A stretch of 64,000 nucleotides of DNA from Panicum virgatum (Eukaryota > Streptophyta > Magnoliopsida > Poales > Poaceae): positions 12,783,033 through 12,847,032 of the forward strand of contig NC_053153.1 in assembly GCF_016808335.1 (NCBI RefSeq), read 5' to 3'. Position 1 is the stretch's first letter, and every line of letters starts with the position of its first letter. The notes below the pieces were generated by a model. It saw only the letters and a list, made by a program, of their open reading frames with translations. It did not search any database and had not been told where the DNA came from. The position numbers and the translations under genes were made by a program. Below are positions 1 through 13,000 of the stretch, piece by piece.

Positions 1-526
1 CTAGTTTGTGATGATAACCAAGGCCGGAACGCTCTCTGGTGTATCTTAGCACGTTTGCTGGCACAAGCACAAGGAATTGATATGAACTCTTCCTCTCTCA
101 AGCAGTTTGTATCATTGCTGTTAGGCAAGTTCACTCTCATCAAAGATGACCTTGAGAGCCACAGAGTTGACAAAGTGGATTTGTCGGCTGAGGATACTTA
201 CCTCAAGCATGGTATATCCACATCTGTATCCTTCCCAGTAAAATACTTTGCTTCTTTTTTCCCCAGGAAAACATAGTGACTTCATGGAGATGTTGGACAT
301 TTATTTTCTTTTGCAAAATTTAACATACCAAACATGATGAAACATACTGTAGAAGCACATTTTTGCTTTTCCTAAGATTTTCGTACAGCTCAGCACGATC
401 TGTTGTATCATGGAGAGATGGATTGCTGAGAAGTCCTCCTTGAGCGAAGAAGAGGATCCACTGACTGAAAGTACCATTGAAAATGCTAGAAAACTGCTGA
501 ACTACTGCCAGAATTACGATATGTAA
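1..526 (+). CDS. 3' end of an unrecognised multi-exon gene (partial)
   Basis: The window opens inside an open frame in phase with base 1 (LVCDDNQGRNALWCILARLL...). The first visible exon runs to 225, where a GT donor follows KHGISTS. The next exon starts at 389 after a TACAG acceptor and continues in phase (LSTICCIMERW...) to a TAA at 524-526; the last residues are LLNYCQNYDM. The visible part is about 120 residues, leucine-rich and probably helical, with no motif I can name. The upstream part lies outside the window. The 3' UTR probably extends to about 900. It could be the C-terminus of a helical-repeat or genome-maintenance protein, but I do not assign a function. Confidence 0.7.
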
Positions 527-1611
527 CTTGCTTACTGCAACTCTAACATTGCTGACCTGTGGCTCTGTAAGTTGCAGTGCGCAGCTGCTTGAACATGGAA
601 AGTTTCTTGAGGTCCAATATTATTGGTGTGGAGTTGTAGAGTTCGTTGCTAAGCTAGTTTGTAACATTATATGTCAATTTGCATTGATATAGCTTTGTAG
701 AAGATGGTATATTCTGCAGTGCCAATCGATGCTTATGATTTAGCAAAAATGATTGCTGACGGTGCTACACATGAAGGTGCTGTCATTTATCCAGCATCTG
801 CATCATGAAGTCACGTGCATTGTGAAAAGGCAAACAGATAGGCTTGTGCAGGAAACCCCTTGATTGTCTTAATCTTAAACCTTATATGGTGCACTTCATC
901 GCCACCTTTGTCGTCGCTAGTAGAAGTGAAGGTTCTATGATCATAATCAGCCATACTTCTTATTTTTACTAGTCAAAGCTTATAACATAAAGAATTTCAA
1001 TAAGTCTATCAGAAATATGTCAATCAAACTTGTAATGTAAAGAAAATTACCAAAAAAAAAACACAGCGCATATGTCACTAGGATTTTGAGATTCGCAACA
1101 TAAGCTGTTTTGAGTTGCCAACGCCCACTTCCCTTGCATAATTTTGGTGCATAATGTGGGGTTACAGAAAAAAACAAATAGGGGATGGGCATTTGCAACA
1201 AAAACTTGTGGTGGTCTCAAACAAATGACAGATGGGAACTGGGGTGGTTCTTACAATTTTCCCTAAAAATAGCTTAGATTAAAGACATGACGATGATGTA
1301 AATTCATAACATTCCGTATTTAAGAATATCATGTTTTTGGCTGATGTACTAAAAGACTTATATAAAAATTAGTATGATAAATTTATATGTTTGTAAATGG
1401 ATAGAGCACGTCAAAATAAAATCAACTTGCAAACGAGGCCAAACGCTCAAAAGGAGTCAAAAAGCGTGCACTGAACAGGCTCAGCTATTCCCTCGCATCA
1501 CCACACGTTACACGAGCTGGGACCCCAGTTACACCACTACAGCAGCGCCCGCCCCGCATCACGGCCTTCCATTCCCCAATCTAGGGTGCGAGCTCCCCGC
1601 CACCGCCGGCC
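527..1611. other. 3' UTR of the first gene and promoter region of the GATA gene
   Basis: No coding frame is supported here. The first part is AT-rich and probably holds the 3' UTR of the upstream gene. From about 1480 the sequence turns C-rich (ACACCACTACAGCAGCGCCC), as expected for a grass 5' UTR just upstream of the ATG at 1612. I see no convincing TATA box or repeat. Confidence 0.5.
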
Positions 1612-4600
1612 ATGCCCGACGCGGACGTCGACGTCGAGATGCGCGCCGCCGCCGCCGCCGGAGCCTCAGCCGCACCTGGCGACGACGATGGCGAGGACGG
1701 CACCGGGGAGGATGAGGAGGACGGAGAGGAGGTCGATGACGAGGACGAGGACGAGGATGAGGAGGAGCGGACCGCGCCGGCGCCGGCCGAGGAGCCTCCC
1801 GCCCCGGCGCCCGTCTCGGCCTTGCCGGGAAACCCGAACCAGCTGACGCTTCTCTTCCAGGGCGAAGTCTACGTGTTCGAATCCGTCACCCCCGACAAGG
1901 TGTCCGTCTCGATTCATTTCGTTCTGTTTTGCAATTCACGTGTGAAATGTGCAGCTCCAGAATCCATGCGATCGAATCAGAAATTTAACGTGCTTAGTGA
2001 ATTCATTTGCGATTGAATATACGCTTGATGTTCTGTTTTTGTTTGGAGCCACTCCCTTGTCGACTGGTGCACGTATTTGAACATTAGGACTTGCACACCG
2101 GTTCTCACCTCATTCTGCCTGAACTGTTTTCCCACCTGAGTTTGTGTTTGGATTGGAGTGCTCTAGTCAATATTGTTTTGAAGAAACATTGCTGATATAT
2201 GAGTATCGAGTGCTGTCTCATTGACGAACGAAATGGTTGGTTTATGTCGGGGTAATCGCCTAGTGGTTTTGAACTTTGAAGCAAGTTTTGTGCTCATGTT
2301 GACTTGCATAGCTGTACGTTTTTATGCAGCACAATGCTGTTGTTAGTAAGACTAGCTATACCATACCTGTGGAAATCTGTGTACTCTGTAGAAACTCCAT
2401 TCTTCTGAATTATGTAACTTCACAGCAACTAGTAGCGACCACTGAGATTCTGTGATTCTAGTAATTTGTTGCTGGGCATGCGGCCAGCCTCACTGTATGA
2501 TATGATAATTTTGGTTTACTTCTGTAAAGTGAATACAGTCCTTAGTCCTTGTGGCTTGAGGAATATTTGCAACCCTGTACTTTTACTCTGTAAGGAGCAC
2601 ATTAATAAGCAGCATAGTAATTTGTACTACTCGTTAGTGCCATAAGCCATATGTTTTACCACGATACTTGAATATCCATCTGGTTCAACGCTTAGGCATA
2701 GGTAATTCTGCTTCTTCTTCTTTTTGAATTTCTACCTCTCTGATCCGCTTCTGTTTTTTCTAAGCTGAAGTTTGTTTTCCAGGTTGAATCTGTCCTGTCC
2801 CTGTTAGGACGTGGTGAACTACCAGCTGATTATGCTGGCAAGGTTGTACCTAGTCAAAATGAGAACAAGGTATGCTTAAATTGTTCTCCAGTGTCTATGA
2901 CAATAATTCTATCAGTGGTTTCTTCGTCAGTTATTAATAACCAATTTAGCATTATTTCTGTAGGGTTATGATGACATACTTCGGAGGACAGACATTCCTG
3001 CAAAAAGGGTTGCCTCTCTACTCAGGTTCCATGAAAAACGGAAGGAAAGAAATTTTGATAAGAAAATACGCTATGCTGTTCGCAAAGAAGTTGCACTCAG
3101 GTTTGTATCTCATCTTGAGAAAGCATCAATTTTATTTCTAGATTATATTACAAAAGGTCTAGATAAATTGTAGGCGTCGACTACCTATATTTATTTTCGA
3201 TTATCTGTGATCCTTCAGTTCAGATTATATCTAATAGTAGAATTATTTTGGTGCCAATAGGATCAGAATATATTCCTGATAGTAGTTTTTCACTATTTTG
3301 TCAGCATGACATCCTCCTGCTACTTAATTGAATAAAATGATCATTATTGGACCATGGCAATTGGTTTCACCGGAGATGAAATTAAACTCAGCAGCCTTTA
3401 CTGTGATGACTAAAAGTGTGTGCTGTTAGTCTTTCTCCTCTTGAATTTCATCCTGACCAGCTTGTATTTATCAGCCAGGGAACCTGATTTGTCCAAGCTC
3501 CTAAATTTACTTGCTTGTTATTTTTCTTTTCTTTTTGGCGCTTGGTCAATTTCTTTGTCTTGTAAATATTTTCAGAGAATGAAAATTGAAGTAGTTGTTT
3601 TTTTTGTGACAATAGCAATAGTGTGGTTCTATGACAAAGTGCTACATATATTAGATAGCAGTTGTTGGAGGTCAGATCATATGCTGCTTGAAACCATGGA
3701 TACAACCTATGTTGGAACCTGACAGGGATAGCTAGGGGTCTAGGGCCTAGGATGCAGAGGAAGGTACATCCTCAGAACTGCATGGTACATAGTCACATAA
3801 AAGTCCTCTATGTTAAACCATGGAGCAAACTAGCTTATCCTCTAAACTGCATGGTACATTGCATATCTTAATAATTGGTTGTTTTTTTTAAAAAAAACTT
3901 TGTTATTTTTTTCACTCCCAGGATGCAGCGCCGGAAAGGGCAATTTGCTGGAAGGGCCAGTCTTGAGGGAGAATCTCCAGCTCCTGGCTGTGATCCTGGT
4001 TCCCAAAGCTCAGGCCTAGATTTCGTATCACGTGAATCAAAGTTTGTCTTGTATTGTATTTATTTAACACTTGATATGCTCTTCTGTCTGTTCACTATTT
4101 AATGGAAAATTGACCTTGTTTTTTTTGTATCATCTCTGCAGGTGTCAGAACTGCGGTACTAGTGAAAAGATGACCCCAGCAATGCGTCGTGGTCCTGCTG
4201 GTCCAAGGACTTTGTGCAATGCTTGTGGATTGATGTGGGCAAACAAGGTATAATTACATGCTTAAACATGTTGAATTCTTCCTCTCTTCCTGATGGCTGA
4301 CGTGATCATATTCATTTTGTATAGTAGACAATCCCTTCAATGCATTTTCTTGTAACTTTTCCAGTCACAAAGTGTTGTGGATATGAACACTGTCCCTAAA
4401 GGGATGCTTGATCACTAATTTCTAGTAAAATTATATACGTAAAACCAAAAAAATTTATGATATTATAAAAGCATTTTCCAAGATGAATATGAATCTATAC
4501 ATATCGCTTTCATGTGGCCGAGTCTAAAAAGATATGACAATATTATAGGTCAAACAAATTGGTTGACTGTTTATGAATGGAGGGAGAACACATTAATACT

Positions 4601-5680
4601 ATACTCAGGTGGAATTACTTTTGCATGATTGAACTTGGAAAAATAGTTCTCCACAACATGGTTAACACTGTGCTTGTTGCGATGGTATGACAGGGCATGC
4701 TAAGGCAGCAATTCTGTTTTGCTGTTAGTGTGCTTGCAGCAGTAGTGTATGTGTGGTTTCTGGTTACAGCTTGATGGGTATAAATTCATTCCATGTTGCA
4801 GCCGAATTACAAAGAGAGGGCTAATCTAGTCATGTTCATGTTGCTTCTGGAAGTCATCAAACATGAACTTCAGTTGCATTGCCACCTTCTTTTTAAGAAA
4901 AATAATACTTCGCCCAGACCCCGCACAGTGCGGGAAGCCTACGGCACTGGGTACGCCCTTTTTAATACTTCGCCATGGAGATCTGCTATTGCACTTCAAT
5001 GGTGATGTGTCAGAATAATAGTCACATTGTTCTTTGGAGGTGAACAGAAGGAAGTATCATTTAGCGCTTGAAAAGTTAAGGCAACCCATCTTTTGTGTTG
5101 TGCTTTTAGCAAACTGCTCCTTTGACTGTTATTATTTTCATTGCTCAGAGATTGTGAGAAAGTGTAACCAGTTCTCTGTGCTATGAAGTTCGAACGTATC
5201 TCAACTCTGACCCCCTCCTAAACTTTTATCAGGAGTTGACTGCTGATTCTTACATATGTATTTGTTTTTTATGGAAGTGGACATCTTATTGGACTTACAG
5301 CTACCAATTCACCTTTGGTAACTGCAGGGTACACTGAGAAGTTGTCCCAAGGCGAAAGTCGAATCTCCTGTGGTTGGAATTGGGCAGGTTTCAGTTTCTA
5401 AATACTCCTACTGAGCACACATTTCTGAGCTTTGAACGTTTCCATAACCTCAGAGCAATTCTTCCCTCTCTCAGGTTGGAAATGACAACAAAGCGCTGGT
5501 GACACCGAAGAATGACAACACTTCTGTTTCTGCAAGCAACGGCGAAGCGTTAGTTCAAAACCTTTTGCTCTTTTCCAGTGTTATTCAGGCAGGCAGCTCA
5601 CGAACTTGCGTATTGTCTTCTCCAGCACAGTTGCAGCAGAGAGGAGCGCCAAAGGCGCCGTGACAGTATATAACACATGA
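1612..5680 (+). CDS. ZML: TIFY-CCT-GATA zinc-finger transcription factor (ZML type)
   Basis: Nuclear DNA-binding regulator with the three-domain layout of plant ZIM-like/GATA24-GATA28 proteins. Exons: 1612-1899, 2783-2869, 2964-3100, 3922-4041, 4142-4247, 5328-5387, 5475-5548, 5626-5680; phases agree and give 308 residues ending VTVYNT. An acidic run of Asp/Glu (about residues 25-55) precedes the TIFY motif ([11 protein letters not shown], about 80-90), which in the family mediates protein pairing. The CCT domain follows ([20 protein letters not shown] onward, split between exons 3 and 4). Then comes a GATA finger of the C-X2-C-X20-C-X2-C form (CQNC...CNAC) in exon 5. The start is the first ATG in a GC-rich exon with a CCGGCCATGC context. 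The family regulates light and stress-linked genes; targets here are unknown. Intron 5 (about 1.1 kb) contains a SINE tail. Confidence 0.93.
4914..4963 (+). mobile_element. 5'-truncated SINE tail in GATA intron 5
   Basis: About 50 bp ending CACTGGGTACGCCCTTTTT, a tail shape I associate with grass SINEs. It is flanked by an exact 11-bp direct repeat AATACTTCGCC (4903-4913 and 4964-4974), which is a target-site duplication. Only the 3' end of the SINE is present, so this is a 5'-truncated retroposition inside the intron. Confidence 0.7.
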
Positions 5681-7022
5681 TTGTTGAAGACAAAGATCTG
5701 GAATTCTTTGCCTATAGCTAGACAAGACACCTCGGTAGAAAGCTCGGCTAATGCGGAATACTGATTCTCGTCATGTGTACATTCATTCCTTGCTTGACAG
5801 TGTTAGGCATGTAATTAACATAAGGCGTCCGATTGATGTATGCTGTGTATTTTTTATTCAAATCATGTATGTTGTGTAAACTGTAAGCCAGATGGCATCT
5901 GTTGTATTACATTTGCTGCTTTCCTGAGCATGTGACATTCACATAAGCCATAATAGAGGATTCTCATTTCCCGTTGATTGGACTGTCATGTTAACCATCC
6001 GTCTTCTAATTGTATCCGTCTGTGGTTAGTGTTCTGCAGCTAATGGACGGGGTATCTGAACCAATTTCAGACAGCTGAGATTTGAAATTACTGCTTTTCA
6101 TATTGATCGTGTGAGAAAAGGAAAAAAAAAAGAAAAAAGAAAAATCATGGAAACGGTTTGTCCAGTTACAATAGGATGGAAGCCTCCGTCATCGCGACAT
6201 TCTAATTGAAGAAACCTTGTGTAGTGATGCGGCTGTACCTGGCCGAAAATAGAGGAAGCTCGTGTCGTGCGTAATCATGGCTGCTGGCTGGCTATCATCA
6301 TGTGTTGGCGTGTGCGAAATGTGAAAAGATACCGGCTCAATCCAACAAACTGGCAGCTTGAGAGCATTTGCCAAACGCTTTACACGCAACAAGTTTGGTC
6401 CATTTGAATTGTTAAAAAAAATCTGCCAGGAAATGTCAAACGCCTGCATTTTCATCAACTTTTCATGACTTTGCTTTACAATACTTTTTTGTGACACAGG
6501 TGTACCACATAAAAATATGTGAAAATGTTTAGGAGACAACGGAAATTCTGGAGGAAATACTCAAGAGGACCTCTTTGCAGAGATGAGAGTTTTTATTTTG
6601 ACCTATGCGATTCAGTTCTTTTTTGAAAAAAGAGATTACCACTTACAGACATGCCATAACTCTCTTACGCCTTCGCACGATCCTGGGTCTTAAAGGGTCT
6701 AGTTCCTATAAATTTCAGATGGTAAACACGATTGCAAATAAACACTTACAGATGCTCGAGACTGCAGTGGAGAGGCTACCTTTTTTAGCCTTTTCAACTG
6801 CTACGAGTTCTCTCGGTTTGATGTAGCATATACGTTGCTGTTTTGCCACTTTTTTTTTTTAGAAAAAGGGCCCGACACAGTCCTTTTTAACGGAGCTCTT
6901 CCATAATCCAGTCCTTTTAACGGCCCGTGACGACGACGACCCGCTCGCGCTCGGGGTTGTGGACGCGTCCTTGTTCCTTCCTGCGCACGCGTGCGCCTCC
7001 CTTCCTCCGCTCCCCGCCGGCG
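5681..7022. other. GATA 3' UTR and UPL7 upstream region
   Basis: The GATA 3' UTR probably ends near 5900-5930. The rest is AT-rich with an A-rich stretch at 6117-6145. A direct repeat of CAGTCCTTTTTAACGG and a near copy lies at about 6885-6925, close to the UPL7 start. The long minus-strand frame at 6189-6539 has no recognisable protein features and I do not call it. Confidence 0.5.
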
Positions 7023-10000
7023 ATGTCGGTGCCCCCGGCCGGCAACCGCCAGGTCTCCCTCCCCCGCCTCATCGCTCTCTCCCTCCGCTGCTCCGTCCCT
7101 TGCGCGCTGGCTCACTGTTTCTTCTCTCTTCTGCAGGTGTCCCTCCGGGGGTCGAGCGCGAGGGAGATCACCCGCGACGCGCTGCTGCAGAAGGTCTCCG
7201 AGGAGCGACAGCTCCGGAACCACCTCCGCCGCGCCGCAGCGGCTGCCCTCTCCATCCAGGTACCTGCCGCCGCCGCCCCCAACCGCCCCCTGCTCTAACC
7301 ATCATGTGTACCTACCAAACGACCCAACCGCCGTGAAATCCGCTTGCAAATCATGAGGCGGAATTTAGGACATATTTTTCTGGTAGTTTAATGGATCTAA
7401 GGGCCCGTGGCTCGTCTGAATAATGCGCACGATTGATCTGGATGTCTTTCTGAAGAGAGGGGGAGTTCTAATGAGTATATTCTGTTGGCAACCATAGAGG
7501 CTGATGGACCGATTGATACTCCGATGTGTTAGCTGGATCCTTCAATTTGTATTACTATTATACATTATGGGAATGCATGAGAGAGCATCCAGAAAATACC
7601 ATTTTTCTACTAAATACTCAGAGAGTATGGACACTAATAATAAGCTTTATTCAAAAGCTGTAGTTAATAAATGTAGAATACATCTAAAATTAAGCAAAGC
7701 CCAGTCAGAACATTCATGGACTATGGCACTAGGTGCATAAATATGTGCAATAGCTGTATCAAATGGATGCTCACAGTTCTTTTCTTTCCTTATGCCAGCG
7801 AATATGGAGAAGGTACTATGTGATAAGAGTAGTTTCAGAGCAGCTTCATGAAGACTGGAAACTATTAATGAACCAGCCTAACATTGACTTGACAAATCAA
7901 TGGATATCTAGAAAGATGCTTAGGCCATTTCTTTTCTTCATTACTCAACCATCTAGCTGGTACGAGGGACAACAGAGCAAGACCGTGGAATCTATCTTAA
8001 CATGCTTCAAGATTATCTTGAATAGCATAAACTCAACGGGTATGTCCTTTTTAGTACCACTACTTTTTTGCTTTGACCTTTCTGTTAGTTGACTTGAATG
8101 CTTGTGGTTCAGTATTTCTGAGGACTATAATCTTTATACTGCTGAAATCCTGTGCAAGATGGCTGAATACTAGAAATAAATTAGGGAGCTTGACAGAAAT
8201 ATACAAAAGCATACAGGGTGGAAACACACTTTTTTCTGTCTGCTGTGTTTAGGTATTTTTAGTGGTTTTGACCATGTAATATGGCAAGCATATGACTACG
8301 GAACTTGTGATTGTTCTGTTTCTAGCACTATTTGTTTGGCTCTATTATCTAATGAATGATCTAAGAATGGAACTGTTATGGGTGCCAAAATGATTGTTCA
8401 TGAGTTCTTAAGTTAAAAAAATAGCTTAGTGCAATCACTAAGATGTATAGATTGGAAAATTTCATTCACTGTGAGGATGGCATATTGGCATGTGGGGCCT
8501 GGGACCACATGCCAGCAGCACATTGAGTGTTATTTGCCACCTTTGGCAATCTTTTTTTATGGTATTGAGCAATACCTTTGATGAAATTTACTATCTGACA
8601 ATCAATTCATTTGGTGCTGACTTTATTTGATTATATTATTCGAATCGGTTGAATTCAGTGTTCTAAATTAAAATTTATTCCAAGTTTTGGTGCACGAAGA
8701 AGAAGCAGGTATAACCAGTCCTTGTTGATGGCAGCTCAACAACATTTGCCTGATTTTTGAAAGTCACAACATTTGCATGATAAGCTTGAAAATATCCGCA
8801 CTATGAGTGTTCAAATAGTATTACGTGATACTGGGGAATTTGATGGCCACCACAATAATGTTCTTCTATAATTAGATAATAGATTAGGCTAATGCGCCAA
8901 AAGTTCTCATCAGATTTAGTCATACAGCAGAACACTATATTGCTGGAGCAGATTAGTTATGCTTATATCTTCTGATCAGCTTGTATTCCTTTTCGACTGA
9001 CTTGTATCTTTTTCTCTGTAGATGCAAGCAAAAATTTCTGTTCCTTTGCTGTGGGTATGCCAGAAGAGAGATCTATTTGGCTTTATCAGGCAAAAAAGCT
9101 GATTTCACTGTGCTCTTTCATTCTTGCCAGGTGTGACCATTCCTGTTGCAAGGATGGAAGCATGGTTGACATGACTGCTATCGCTATGAGATTGGCTGTG
9201 TCTTTAACTGATTGCAAAACATGGAAAATCTTAAAAAGTGAGAGCAGTAGAGCTGCAGATGCATCTGTAGAGACTTTGATTGAGTTTATAGGTACATGCC
9301 AGAGTGGCACATATAATTGTGTTAGGCAATATATAAAATGTCTTGGCCCTCATGTTACTACAGGGAAGAACAGTTCTGGAACTGCAACAGATGATCATTT
9401 TCTGATTACTGCTAGTGCAGTTACTCTAGCCTTGCGCCCATTCCACTCTAAGAAAGCACAGAGGGGTATTGATCTGAATGGTGCTTCAAAGGAATACTTC
9501 AAACTTGTACTTACAATACCATATCTGTGCAAACGCATGCCACCTCTCCTGTTACCTGCTCTTAAGCACATTTCTGTGCTGCAACCGTGTCTCAAGATTA
9601 TACTGGTAAGGGTCTTGATGTTGATATGGACAAATTCTGCTCTGGCATTTTCTGTTTTACTGGATTGATTTTTATGAGAGCAACTGGTTGAGTCCTATAA
9701 CTTCCAAAGCAGTGTATTTATGCTGTGCTAAAATCGTAAGTGATCTTTGTTTTACTGTAAGAGTCACTTAATGTACTGATTATGATCGGTATACTGCTCT
9801 GTATGACTGTATGTTGGTGCAATGTTGCAAGATATGCTATGACACTGATTCTTGCTACGAATATTTTAATTTGTAGTGCGACTGACATAGTCCTAATTGA
9901 ACTAGGTGCAATTGCAAAAGAATATCAATCTTATTCTAGTCTCATTTTCTACTTATCTCCAAGTTCCTGCAGTGTTTATAAGAAATTTCAGCATTTTCTC

Positions 10001-13000
10001 AATATCTAGACAAAAAAAAAATGGTTCATGGTACCTGTAGATTTTAATGAGTCCTTGGCACTTATCCTTCTAGATGTTTTAGTGTTGGTATCGATTGCTT
10101 CGCTACCTGCTGCAGCATTCAGTGTTTTAATTTACATGAACCACCACGGTTTATTCATTGTTTACTTTAAAGGATGACATATTGTAAATGTGGAACTGAT
10201 CAAGCCATGGCAGGTGGTGGCAGATCTCCAAGGATAAAATATTTGAAGAAATAATAAAATTGGAGAAGTCAGAGGTTTTAGCTGTTGACACTACTGTTAT
10301 TCCTTGCTCTGGTTGGGCTCTTGGAAATATTGTAAATTTAGCTACCAATCATGATGATTTATCCAATTCAGGGTGCTTCATTCAAGGGCTAGATTTTCGC
10401 CTATATGTTGATGTTGTTAACTGTATTTGCCAAAACTTACTGGAAAATTTTGAGAAAAGCAAGGGAGTGTCTCAGAGTGTTGGTAGTACCGCTTTCCATG
10501 CTGAGACCTCTGCTGCAGAGGAAGGGGATACCAATGGCAGCAACAGCATGAGAACATTATTTATGGACCTTCTGAAGCCAATTTACCAGCAATGGCACCT
10601 GAGAAAGCTTCTGATGTTGGCAAAGGAGGATGTTTCATGCAGCAGGGGGACTAATTATGTTCTAACTCAGAGCCTAAAGTTGTCAGATGTTGTATGCTTC
10701 TACTATCACATGCTCAGAATTTTCTCATCATTCAATCCTTCTATCGGTTCGTTACCTATTCTCAACATGCTTGCATTCTCTCCTGGATTTCTTGTTGATT
10801 TATGGGGGGCACTAGAAATGTCCATTTTTGGCCAAGCAATCCAGAATTTACAAGAAACAGGACATGATAAACAGTTGGCTACAAGTAGTTCAGGTGAGCA
10901 AGTATCCTCCACGAGGCAAAGAAGGAATGCCAAGGATGCAGCAACCAAGTGGGCAAATGTGCTCCAGAATATTACCGGAAAATCCAATGATTCAGAGGAG
11001 GGCACAATGTCTGATAGTATTTTAATTTCTAAACAGTCTGATGATGATGCATTAACTTTATGGGATATTGAAGCTATGAGACATGGATCTGAAGGTATTG
11101 GAAAGGACTTAATTTGCATGATGTATATTTTCTGTGCTATATATGGACATTTATTACTCGTGCTAGATGATATTGAGTTTTATGAAAAGCAGGTAATATT
11201 CTGTGCTCATGCGCATCTCTACATCTCTTTCTAATATCCTCATCTTTTGACAGCACTCCTTGCTTTCTTTGATTTTACAGGTTCCTTTTACTTTAGAGCA
11301 GCAGCGGAAGATAGCATCAGCACTTAATACATTTGTATACAATTCTTTTGTTCAGAATGGTGGAAGCTACAGCAAGCCTCTTCTGGATGTAGCTGTCAGA
11401 TGTCTTAATCTACTCTATGAAAGGGACAGTAGGCATAAATTTTGTCCAATTTCTTTGTGGTTGGCACCTGCTAGAAATGGTCGAATTCCAATTGCTGCTG
11501 CTGCCAGGGCCCACGAGGCAGCATTTGGTAATTTTCAAGGAAATAATTCTTCAGGAATTCCTACTCGGAGCTCTGTACTTACCACATTACCACATGTATA
11601 TCCATTTGAAGAGAGGTACCTTACTGGATTTTGGTTCAAAAAATGTCGACAGCTTTCGTAGATATCATAAACTTAACTGAAATTTTCCCTCTTAATACAA
11701 AGATACGCAGCTCTCCTGCGTGTTTGAGAAAAAAAATTTAACTGAAATGATGTTTTGAACTCTTCTAGAAATCCTAAACTTGCACTTATGATCTATGAGT
11801 TAATTGCTCATAGCTCCTTACCTGCTTGTCCTGAGTTCCTTTTGACTATTGACAGCTGAATTTGGTTATTGCTAGTACCAGGATCTTTGATTGTTATTGC
11901 TAGTCTCACACATACAAATCCCCTAAAGAGATACTTATACACCATGATTCACTTTAGTAGTGTTTTTTTTCTTCTTGTATCAAAACCTATTATGCTTACT
12001 GATTGTGGATACATGATATTTCACAAAGTTTACCTGGTAATTCTGTCTGTTGGTTGAGGAAAGTTTGATACACTTGTGCCCGTTAAAAATGGTGAAGTCA
12101 ACCTTTCATTTTAAGAAAATTGTTTTAATTTGCATACAAAATTCTAACAGTTTTCATCTAAGATTTATTGAGTGAAACGTTACCCAGACCTTTTTCTGCT
12201 GCTGGAGCTCATGTAGTGGTCATACTGTGCTGTGTAGCATTATTTGTTATGTTGCTATGGCATGACAGACATATCTCACTAGTTTGTATTCATTTTAGGC
12301 CACATATAGATTCTTCTTACAAGCAGTGCAAGTTTTTAGACATATCTAACTTTTCTTAACACCATTTTATATCTTTTACCCAGAGTGCAGATGTTTAGAG
12401 AATTTATTGAGTCAGACAAAGCATCGAGAAGAGTTACTGGCGAAATATCTGGGCCCGGTCCAGGATCTATTGAGATTGTTATTCGTCGAGGCCATATAAT
12501 TGAAGATGGATATAGGCAGTTGAACTGCCTAAGATCAAAGTTGAAATCTTGCATTCATGTGTCATTTGTAAGTGAATGCGGCCTTCCTGAAGCTGGTTTG
12601 GACTATGGTGGTCTCTCAAAGGAGTTTCTAACGGATCTTTCTAAGACTGCTTTTAGTCCAGAGTAAGCATACTGTTAAACATTAGCCCCCTAAACTTTAT
12701 ATATCTTAATATAAATATATAACTTCTTTTTCTCAAAAGTGAAGTGAAGAGTACTGTCATTCATCAAGGCATTGTTGCTAAGCTTTTTCTTCTATTTCTC
12801 ACAACACTCAATAGGTATGGACTGTTTTCACAAACATCAGCATCTGATACCAGCTTAATTCCTAGCAATTCCGCTAGGCTTTTGGATAACGGCATTGATA
12901 TGATTGAGTTTCTTGGTCGAGTTGTCGGCAAAGCACTCTATGAGGGGATTCTGTTGGACTATTCTTTCTCACCAGTATTTGTGCAGAAACTTCTTGGACG

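Noticed and set aside
4400..4590. Stowaway-like MITE fragment in GATA intron 5 (ATGGAGGGAG end)
   Set aside because: Only one possible end is visible and no TA duplication or left terminus was found.
6189..6539. 116-codon minus-strand frame upstream of UPL7
   Set aside because: No recognisable features, poor composition and no splice context.
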